The notes under the pieces are model-generated. The model worked only from the letters and a program-made list of their open reading frames with translations. It searched no databases and was not told the DNA's origin. Source: an uncultured bacterium (GTDB taxonomy: Bacteria; Eisenbacteria; RBG-16-71-46; CAIMUX01). From it: a stretch of 5,690 nucleotides of DNA. The position numbers were made by a program, and so were the translations under genes. The stretch lies in assembly GCA_946886185.1 (NCBI GenBank), contig CAMPIC010000226.1:1-5690 (forward strand), written 5' to 3'. Below, one piece after another: positions 1 to 5,443 of the stretch; position 1 is the first letter of the stretch, and every line of letters begins with the position of its first letter.

Positions 1-68
1 CACCCAAACTCAACACCCAAACTCAACACCCAAACTCAACACCCAAACTCAACACCCAAACTCAACAC
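1..68. repeat. Tandem array of a 13-bp unit, open at the left edge
   Basis: Five perfect head-to-tail copies of CACCCAAACTCAA occupy 1-65, followed by a 3-base partial copy (66-68). The array starts at the first base of the window, so its full length is unknown. The unit has six C, six A, one T and no G, a strong strand bias in an otherwise GC-rich segment. It contains no stop codon in any forward frame. It ends directly against the AGGAG of the next gene, so it lies in that gene's leader or promoter region. I see no CRISPR-like spacers and no mobile-element ends. An array at a sequence end can also mark an assembly break. Confidence 0.95.
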
Positions 69-73
69 AGGAG
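69..73 (+). promoter_or_regulatory. Shine-Dalgarno site that sets the DinB start
   Basis: AGGAG at 69-73 stands 8 nt before the GTG at 82. Two other in-frame GTG codons, at 73 and 76, overlap the motif or lie only 2 nt from it, so they are poorly placed for initiation. This is why the start at 82 is preferred. Confidence 0.6.
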
Positions 74-81
74 TGGTGGAC

Positions 82-615
82 GTGCAGAACCCGGCAAGCG
101 AAGCGAAAGCAAACGCGAATGAGTACATCCGATTGCTCCTCGACAAGCTCGGGGGTCGAGATCCCTTGAGGACGATGCCGGAGCTTGCGAGCTCGGTGGA
201 GAATCTCGTCGCGGGATTGAGCCCGGAGACGCTGCATCGGGCAGAGCGGCCGGGCAAATGGTCGATCGCCGCGGTGGTGCAGCACCTCGCGGATACCGAG
301 ATCGTCTACGGATACCGCATCCGCAAGATCCTGGCGGACCCGGGGACGGAGATCGCGGGATACGATCAGGATGCCTGGTCGCGAACTTTCCGCTACGACA
401 GCGCCGATCTGGGAGCCGCCCTCGCACAGCTCCGCGCCATTCGCACCGCGAACGTAGCGCTTCTGAGCTCGTTGAGCCCGGAAGAATGGGAACGAGCCGG
501 CATGCACAGTGAACGCGGCCCCGAAAGCGTGCGTCAGATCGCCCTCCTCATCGGAGGCCACGATTTCGTCCACCTCGACCAGATCTCGCGGATCAAACAG
601 ACCCTCGCCTCGTGA
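82..615 (+). CDS. DinB-family (DinB_2/YfiT-like) putative metal-dependent protein
   Basis: This encodes a 177-residue protein starting at GTG 82, the normal size for the DinB four-helix-bundle superfamily. Visible family marks are the PGKWS segment (about residues 57-61) leading into VVQHLADTE with His68, and a late GHDFVHLDQI segment with His160 and His164 in an HxxxH arrangement. Together these form the three-histidine metal triad. No signal peptide or membrane segment is seen, so it should be cytoplasmic. In the family, some members are thiol S-transferases (bacillithiol or mycothiol dependent, such as YfiT/BstA) and many have no known role. The sequence does not reveal the substrate. The reading frame is also open upstream through the tandem array, so a longer N-terminus starting beyond the left edge cannot be excluded. 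The fold assignment is strong and the reaction is unknown. Confidence 0.85.
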   Translation: MQNPASEAKANANEYIRLLLDKLGGRDPLRTMPELASSVENLVAGLSPETLHRAERPGKWSIAAVVQHLADTEIVYGYRIRKILADPGTEIAGYDQDAWSRTFRYDSADLGAALAQLRAIRTANVALLSSLSPEEWERAGMHSERGPESVRQIALLIGGHDFVHLDQISRIKQTLAS

Positions 616-644
616 GCCCGTCCGGCCGCGCACGGAGCTGGCCG

Positions 645-750
645 CGGCTGAGCGACCCAGCACGCGATCTCACCACGGCTGAGCGACCCAGCACGCGATC
701 TCACCACGGCTGAGCGGCTCGGCCCGATCATGCGAGCTCATGGCTGAACG
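645..750. repeat. 31-bp tandem repeat with degenerate flanking copies
   Basis: Two identical 31-bp copies lie at 645-675 and 676-706. Each begins CGGCTGAGCG and contains CACGCGATCTCACCA. A third copy starts at 707 with the same CGGCTGAGCG, has a longer middle, and ends with the related CATGCGAGCTCAT (729-741). GGCTGAACG (742-750) looks like the start of a decayed fourth copy. Upstream, 630-644 resembles a decayed tail of the unit. Copies are adjacent with no unique spacers, so this is a minisatellite-type array and not a CRISPR. It is unrelated in sequence to the 13-bp array at 1-68. Confidence 0.85.
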
Positions 751-920
751 CTCGGTCCGGCCGCGCGGACTCATCACATGGATCGGCCCGCCGGATCGCG
801 GACCTGCGATGGGTTGCGATCGCAGCGCGATCTCGTTTAGCGTTCCCGTTTCATCCCCGGCGCGGACCCGACGCATGTCTCCGGGCCGGGAGCCTCAGAT
901 TCTGATGCCTGTTTTCCCGA

Positions 921-926
921 GAGGAG
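921..926 (+). promoter_or_regulatory. Shine-Dalgarno site of the deacetylase gene
   Basis: GAGGAG at 921-926 is 5 nt upstream of GTG 932. That GTG opens directly into a signal peptide, which supports it over the in-frame ATG codons at 740, 809, 875 and 905. Confidence 0.65.
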
Positions 927-931
927 ACGCG

Positions 932-3448
932 GTGCGTATCGTGTGCTGGCAGGCCGTGCTTTTGGCGTTGGTGGCGGTATTGGGATCGAAGGTGAGCGCG
1001 GCCGAAGGTCCGCCGCCGGTCCTGGATGCCGCCGAGCTCGACCTGGCCGTGGAGAAGCTGGCCGTCGTCGGCTCGGTGCTGTTCATCGCCGCCCACCCGG
1101 ACGACGAAAACACCGCCATGCTTACCTGGCTCGAGAACGAGAAGCTGGTCCGAGCCGCGTACCTCTCCCTCACTCGCGGCGACGGCGGCCAGAACCTGAT
1201 CGGGGACGAGCAAGGAGACCTGCTCGGCGTCATCCGCACGCAGGAGCTCCTGGCGGCGCGGCGCATCGACGGAGCGGAGCAGTTCTTCACGCGCGCGGTC
1301 GACTTCGGTTACTCCAAGAACCCGGACGAGACGCTCGCCAAGTGGGGACGCGACGAGGTGCTCTCCGATGTCGTGCGCGTAATCCGCACGTTCCAGCCGG
1401 ATGTCATCGTGATGCGATTCCCGACCACGGGTGAGGGGCGCCACGGGCACCACACGGCCTCCGCGCTGCTCGCGGTCGATGCCTTCGAAGCGGCAGGCGA
1501 CGCCTCGCGGTTTCCCGAGCAGCTCGAATCGCTCGAGCCTTGGAAAGCCAAGCGGCTGGTCTGGAACTACTTCACCTGGGCGGCGCCGCCCACGGGGGAG
1601 GATGCCGCGAACTACATCGCAATCGATCTCGGTGCATACAATCCGCGCCTGGGACGCTCGTACACCGAGCTGGCCGGCGAAAGTCGGAGCATGCACAAGA
1701 GCCAGGGATTCGGCTCCGCGGAGAGACGCGGCAGCTCCGTCAACTATTTCAAGCTGATTGCTGGCGAGCCCACGAACGGCGATCTCCTCCAGGGAGTCGA
1801 TCTCTCCTGGAGCCGCATTCCGGGCGGCGATGCCGTGGGCGCGCTCCTCGAGGCGGTCGATCGAGCCCACGATCCGGGCGACCCGGCGGCCAGTCTCCCG
1901 GGACTTCTGAAAGCGCGCGAGGCGTTGACGCAGCTGCGAGCAAAGGCGGCAGAGATCCATCAGACGACGCTCCAGCACAAGGCGCACGAGCTCGATGAAG
2001 TGATCCGCTCGTGCGCGGGGCTCTGGCTGGAGGCGGTGGCGACGGGGCACACGTATTCGCCGGGCGATTCGATCCAGATCGACGTGACCGCGATCAATCG
2101 CTCCGACACGGATCTCAGACTCACGGGAGCTCGCCTGGACGAGCGGGGCATGGGGAGCGCGGCCGACAGCGTCCTCTCGGAGAACGATCCGGTGACCGTC
2201 TCTCTCTCCGGCATCCTCCCCGCGGGACTCGACTGGAGCACGACGCAACCGTATTGGCTGCGCCATCCGGCCGACGGCGGAATGCATCACGTCGCGGATC
2301 CCTCTCTCATCGGCAGCCCGGACAATGAGGCGCCCCTGCACGCGACATTTACCGTGACGATCGCGGGACAACCGATCGAATACACGATTCCGGTCCTCTA
2401 TCGCTGGGTGGATCGAGTGCGGGGGGAGCTGTATCGACCGATCGTGATCGCGCCGCGCGTCAGACTGGAGTTGGACGAACGGGTCTATCTGTTCCCTGAC
2501 GCAGCGCCTCGTCCGGTCCGCGTGCGTCTGGAGACGAGCGGCAAGAGTCGAGGAAGCGTGCGCCTGATGCTTCCCTCTGGTTGGTCGTCGGACCCGGCGA
2601 AGCACGACGTGGAGATCGCACCAGGACCGGCTCGCGAGGTCGTCTTCCAGGTCACTCCGGGCGCGGAAGGGGGCGAGATTCACGCGCAGTTCCAGGACTC
2701 GGCGGGACAAACGCACGTGCGCGGTCGGATCGTCCTCGATTATGAACACATCCCTATCCAGACGGTGTTCCCGGAAGCCTCGGCCCGTTTGCTGCGCCTC
2801 GATCTGGCGCGAGCGGGGGACTCAGTGGGCTACATCATGGGGCCCGGGGACGATGTGCCCTCGGCGCTCGAACAGGCCGGCTATCGGGTCACCCTGCTCG
2901 GAGACGACGACCTGAGCTCCGGAAATCTCGACGACTACGACGCCATCGTCATCGGGGTGCGCGCGTACAACTCGCGCGAGCCTCTCAAGCGCAACGCGAG
3001 CCGCCTCCTCGACTATGTCGCTCGCGGAGGAACACTGATCGTCCAGTACAACACCGCCGATCGCACCCTCCATACCGACTTCGCGCCCTATCCGTTGACG
3101 CTCGGGAGAGATCGGGTGACCGTCGAGGAAGCGCCGATCACGTTCGTCGATCCGTCGAGCCCCATCCTCACGACGCCAAACCGCATCACGCAGGAAGACT
3201 TCGAGGGCTGGGTGCAGGAGCGTGGGCTGTACTTCGCCTCGGAATGGGGGCCGGAGTTCCACACGGTGCTCTCGTCCAACGATCCGGGAGAGGAACCGGT
3301 GGCGGGCGGCTTGTTGTGGGCGCCACACGGCGATGGAATCTTCATCTATACCGGCTATGCATTCTTCAGACAGCTCCCGGCAGGCGTGCCGGGCGCTTAT
3401 CGCCTCTTCATGAACCTGGTCTCGGCCCGCGGATCAGCTCGCGGATGA
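932..3448 (+). CDS. Exported PIG-L/LmbE-family N-deacetylase with C-terminal ThuA/GATase-like domain
   Basis: From GTG 932 the product has 838 residues. Residues 1-24 form a Sec-type signal peptide: Arg2, a hydrophobic stretch AVLLALVAVLG, then KVSAAE with likely cleavage after Ala23 or Ala24. There is no lipobox. The LmbE domain (about 48-280) carries AHPDDE at 54-59 and HGHH at 171-174. By comparison with MshB, His55, Asp58 and His174 would bind zinc, and Asp57 would be the general base. The middle (about 360-600) looks like beta-sandwich material, including YSPGDSIQIDV and a NEW3-like stretch. The last 220 residues resemble a ThuA or class-I GATase-like fold (DYDAIVIGVRAYN, GGTLIVQYN), with no obvious Cys-His-Glu triad. 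Known members remove acetyl groups from N-acetylglucosamine-type substrates, but the substrate here is not known. The signal peptide argues against cytoplasmic BshB or MshB roles. The symporter downstream suggests a link to uptake. Confidence 0.88.
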   Translation: MRIVCWQAVLLALVAVLGSKVSAAEGPPPVLDAAELDLAVEKLAVVGSVLFIAAHPDDENTAMLTWLENEKLVRAAYLSLTRGDGGQNLIGDEQGDLLGVIRTQELLAARRIDGAEQFFTRAVDFGYSKNPDETLAKWGRDEVLSDVVRVIRTFQPDVIVMRFPTTGEGRHGHHTASALLAVDAFEAAGDASRFPEQLESLEPWKAKRLVWNYFTWAAPPTGEDAANYIAIDLGAYNPRLGRSYTELAGESRSMHKSQGFGSAERRGSSVNYFKLIAGEPTNGDLLQGVDLSWSRIPGGDAVGALLEAVDRAHDPGDPAASLPGLLKAREALTQLRAKAAEIHQTTLQHKAHELDEVIRSCAGLWLEAVATGHTYSPGDSIQIDVTAINRSDTDLRLTGARLDERGMGSAADSVLSENDPVTVSLSGILPAGLDWSTTQPYWLRHPADGGMHHVADPSLIGSPDNEAPLHATFTVTIAGQPIEYTIPVLYRWVDRVRGELYRPIVIAPRVRLELDERVYLFPDAAPRPVRVRLETSGKSRGSVRLMLPSGWSSDPAKHDVEIAPGPAREVVFQVTPGAEGGEIHAQFQDSAGQTHVRGRIVLDYEHIPIQTVFPEASARLLRLDLARAGDSVGYIMGPGDDVPSALEQAGYRVTLLGDDDLSSGNLDDYDAIVIGVRAYNSREPLKRNASRLLDYVARGGTLIVQYNTADRTLHTDFAPYPLTLGRDRVTVEEAPITFVDPSSPILTTPNRITQEDFEGWVQERGLYFASEWGPEFHTVLSSNDPGEEPVAGGLLWAPHGDGIFIYTGYAFFRQLPAGVPGAYRLFMNLVSARGSARG

Positions 3449-3486
3449 TGTCGTCAGATCGTCGTTCACGAGAAAAGGGTCGCGCA

Positions 3487-3511
3487 CTGGGCGATGCGAT
3501 GCATCGCGCAG
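3487..3511 (+). promoter_or_regulatory. Intercistronic hairpin, possible attenuator or processing site
   Basis: CTG-G-GCGATGC, a GAT loop and GCATCGC-G-CAG form ten base pairs interrupted by one G-G mismatch. Inside it, 3496-3507 is a perfect 12-bp palindrome (GCGATGCATCGC) that offers an alternative cruciform or protein-binding reading. It lies 38 nt after the deacetylase stop and 82 nt before the micropeptide start. No T-run follows, so it is not a canonical intrinsic terminator. It could limit read-through, stabilise the upstream message, or be an operator. The pairing is seen directly; the role is inferred. Confidence 0.4.
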
Positions 3512-3580
3512 GACGTGGGCCGGGATACAGGCAGGCCTCGGCGCTGGGACGTACGCGGCAGCCGGCCATCCCATACCCAG

Positions 3581-3586
3581 AGGAGG
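3581..3586 (+). promoter_or_regulatory. Strong Shine-Dalgarno site of the micropeptide gene
   Basis: AGGAGG, a full consensus match, sits 7 nt before ATG 3594. It is the best ribosome binding site in the window and one of the main reasons to accept the short gene that follows. Confidence 0.8.
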
Positions 3587-3593
3587 TCGGGCG

Positions 3594-3731
3594 ATGGACC
3601 CGGTAGATCCCACCGGCGATGAAGCTCCGCCGCCCATCGGGGGAAGCTGGAACACGCTCTACATCCTCGTGATCGTGAATCTCGCCGTGCTCATCGCCCT
3701 GTTCTACACCTTCACGAAGGCGTTCTCGTGA
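3594..3731 (+). CDS. 45-residue single-span membrane micropeptide coupled to the symporter
   Basis: This short gene encodes 45 residues. The N-terminal 20 are acidic and proline rich (MDPVDPTGDEAPPPIGGSWN). One hydrophobic helix follows (about 21-40, TLYILVIVNLAVLIALFYTF), then a short tail TKAFS with one lysine. Support for translation is a perfect AGGAGG at 7 nt, an ATG start, GC at about 84 percent of third codon positions as in the neighbours, and a GTGA overlap with the symporter start, the usual geometry of translational coupling. The acidic end and the lysine tail suggest an N-out, C-in orientation, but this is a prediction. Small membrane subunits of sodium:solute symporters are known (the DUF4212 type, larger, and annotated small accessory proteins). 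I do not recognise this one as a member of a named family. Its likely role is assembly or regulation of the symporter. Confidence 0.78.
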   Translation: MDPVDPTGDEAPPPIGGSWNTLYILVIVNLAVLIALFYTFTKAFS

Positions 3732-5443
3732 GGGGATTCGACTGGCTCGTTCTGGCGGCGTCGCTCGTGTTCATCGTCGCATATGGAGTGTGGAAGGGGC
3801 GCAAGAACAGGGATCTCCAAGGCTACATCCTGGGCGATCAGAGCATGCGCTGGTACACCGTCGCGTTCTCCATCATGGCCACGCAGGCGAGCGCGATCAC
3901 GTTCCTCTCCACGCCGGGGCAGGCGTACGTCGACGGCATGCGCTTCGTGCAGTTCTACTTCGGACTTCCGCTCGCGATGATCGTGCTCTGTGTGACCGCG
4001 GTCCCGCTCTATCGCAAGCTCAAGGTCTACACCGCCTATGAGTTCCTGGAACGCCGCTTCGATGTGCGGGTGCGCAGTCTGGCTGCCTTCCTCTTCCTGG
4101 TTCAACGGGGGCTGGCGTGCGGGCTCACGATCTACGCCCCGGCGGTCGTCCTCTCGGTGTTGCTGGGATGGAACCTGTACGTGACCAACCTGGTGATCGG
4201 GATCCTGGTGATCATCTACACCGCGTCCGGTGGCGCCAAGGCGGTCGCGCACACCAACTTTTGGCAGATGGTGATCATCCTCGGAGGAATGATCACGACG
4301 CTGGTAGTGGCGCTGTCGCTCCTTCCAGATCACGTTTCCTTCACCGACGCGGTGCACGTGGCGGGAAACATGGGGCGGCTGAACGCGATCGACTTCTCCT
4401 TCGATCTGAAGAACCGCTACTCCTTCTGGTCCGGTTTGATCGGCGGCTTCTTCCTGGCCCTTTCCTATTTCGGCACCGATCAGTCTCAGGTGGGACGGTA
4501 TCTGTCTGGGCAATCGGTCGGGCAGAGCCGGCTGGGTCTGATCTTCAACGGACTCGTCAAAGTCCCGATGCAGTTCGTGATCCTCTTCATCGGCGCGATG
4601 GTCTTCGTCTTCCATCAGTTCCACGAAACTCCCGTCTACTTCAACCCAGTGGAGGCTCGCCGGGTGGAGGCGAGCCCGATGGCGGGCGAGTTCCGCCAGC
4701 TCCAGGCCGAGTACGATGTGCTCTCCAGGACCAAGGCAGCGGAGATCGAATCGTTCCTCGAGGCGCGGCGCTCGGGGGATGCGGTTGCGCAGGAAGCTGC
4801 CGCGGCTCGCATCGATCAGGTGCAGGCATCCGCGCTCGAAGTGCGCGGGCAGGCCAAAGAGATCGTGCGCCAGGTCAATCCGCGCTCCGACGGCAATGAC
4901 GTCAACTACATCTTCCTCTCCTTCGTTCTGGGGTACCTGCCGGTAGGGGTGATCGGCCTGGTCCTGGCCATGATCTTCGCGGCGTCGATGTCCTCGACCG
5001 CGTCGGAGTTGAACGCGCTCTCCTCCACCACGATCGTCGACTTCTATCAGAGGTTCGTGAAAGGGGAGAAGTCCGACCGCCACCTGGTCGTGGTGTCCAA
5101 GACTGCCACTGTGATCTGGGGAGGTCTGGCGATTCTCTTCGCCGAGTACGCCAACAAGCTCGGCTCGCTCGTGGAAGCGGTGAACATCCTCGGCTCGATC
5201 TTCTACGGCACGATCCTGGGGATCTTCCTGCTGGCGTTCTACTTCAAGCGGGTGCGGGGAACGGCGGTCTTCATCGGAGCGGTGGTGGGGGAGGCTGCGG
5301 TGGCCTTCTGCTACACCTCCACCGACATCTCGTTCCTCTGGTACAACGTCGTGGGGTGTCTGGTGACGATCGGCGTGGCGACGCTGGCGACGGCTATGGG
5401 CGGCCGGGGTGGCCGCCCACAGCCGCGCGCAATCACATCTTAG
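3728..5443 (+). CDS. Sodium:solute symporter (SSS family) with a cytosolic or external coiled-coil insert
   Basis: This encodes a 571-residue polytopic inner-membrane transporter of the SSS/SGLT family (LeuT fold), expected to import an organic solute with Na+. About 13 hydrophobic segments are visible, near residues 4-22, 43-68, 73-95, 114-147, 150-169, 177-199, 232-250, 276-298, 393-423, 452-472, 479-506, 512-530 and 535-557. Family marks include GGAKAVAHTNFWQM (168-181), SYFGTDQSQVGRYLSG (246-261) and FAASMSSTASELNALS (417-432). Ser422 and Ser423 match the Na2 sodium-site serines of vSGLT. Between segments 8 and 9 lies a hydrophilic stretch of about 90 residues (300-392) rich in Glu, Ala, Arg and Gln, probably a helical hairpin or coiled coil. 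The GTG start overlaps the micropeptide stop and has its own GAAGG 7 nt upstream. The substrate cannot be read from sequence; a sugar or amino-sugar-like product is a guess from the deacetylase neighbour. Confidence 0.93.
   Translation: MRGFDWLVLAASLVFIVAYGVWKGRKNRDLQGYILGDQSMRWYTVAFSIMATQASAITFLSTPGQAYVDGMRFVQFYFGLPLAMIVLCVTAVPLYRKLKVYTAYEFLERRFDVRVRSLAAFLFLVQRGLACGLTIYAPAVVLSVLLGWNLYVTNLVIGILVIIYTASGGAKAVAHTNFWQMVIILGGMITTLVVALSLLPDHVSFTDAVHVAGNMGRLNAIDFSFDLKNRYSFWSGLIGGFFLALSYFGTDQSQVGRYLSGQSVGQSRLGLIFNGLVKVPMQFVILFIGAMVFVFHQFHETPVYFNPVEARRVEASPMAGEFRQLQAEYDVLSRTKAAEIESFLEARRSGDAVAQEAAAARIDQVQASALEVRGQAKEIVRQVNPRSDGNDVNYIFLSFVLGYLPVGVIGLVLAMIFAASMSSTASELNALSSTTIVDFYQRFVKGEKSDRHLVVVSKTATVIWGGLAILFAEYANKLGSLVEAVNILGSIFYGTILGIFLLAFYFKRVRGTAVFIGAVVGEAAVAFCYTSTDISFLWYNVVGCLVTIGVATLATAMGGRGGRPQPRAITS
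5392..5424. terminator. Candidate bidirectional terminator hairpin at the convergent gene ends
   Basis: GGCT-A-TGGGCGGCC, a GGGGT loop and GGCCGCCCA-C-AGCC pair over 13 positions with one A-C mismatch, giving a very stable GC stem. It covers the last codons of the symporter (the GGRGGRPQ region). On the minus strand it begins 8 nt past the stop of the convergent gene. Neither side has a T-run, so intrinsic termination is not textbook. Placement between two converging genes supports a shared 3'-end structure that stops or pauses both transcripts. Confidence 0.5.

Larger units (their letters stand above)
616..931. other. 316-bp gene-poor spacer with degenerate repeats
   Basis: No convincing gene lies between the DinB stop and the deacetylase start. 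The deacetylase frame is open back to an ATG at 740, but that ATG has no Shine-Dalgarno site and the resulting 64 extra residues look unlike coding sequence and precede a clear signal peptide. The spacer holds the 31-bp repeats, a 12-bp direct repeat GTCCGGCCGCGC at 620-631 and 755-766 flanking them, and a small dyad at 804-825 (CTGCGAT, 8-nt loop, ATCGCAG). A poor -35/-10 pair (TTGCGA 814, TTTAGC 836) was seen but is not called as a promoter. Confidence 0.6.

Noticed and set aside
1..68. CRISPR array
   Set aside because: The 13-bp units are directly adjacent with no spacers and are too short.
815..824. TGCGATCGCA palindrome as a HIP1-like element
   Set aside because: GCGATCGC is the cyanobacterial HIP1 core, but a single copy in a GC-rich non-cyanobacterial context is expected by chance.
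814..841. Sigma-70-like promoter TTGCGA, 16 nt, TTTAGC
   Set aside because: The -10 match is only three of six, and such matches are common; not enough to call a promoter.
740..931. 64-residue N-terminal extension of the deacetylase from ATG 740
   Set aside because: No Shine-Dalgarno site precedes 740, the ATG lies inside a degenerate repeat, and a good GAGGAG plus signal peptide define the start at 932.
851..2749. Minus-strand frame of 632 codons opposite the deacetylase
   Set aside because: Low-complexity Arg-rich translation with no recognisable domain; it is the antisense shadow of a gene with AHPDDE and other family motifs.
3244..3606. 120-codon plus-strand frame spanning the end of the deacetylase and the spacer
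   Set aside because: It overlaps the conserved C-terminal domain out of frame, has no ribosome binding site, and its composition is Arg/Gly rich as in GC-driven spurious frames.
3704..5083. Long minus-strand frame of 459 codons opposite the symporter
   Set aside because: Its product is rich in Arg, His, Asp and Glu without family motifs, as expected for the antisense of a high-GC membrane protein gene; the plus strand has a clear SSS protein.
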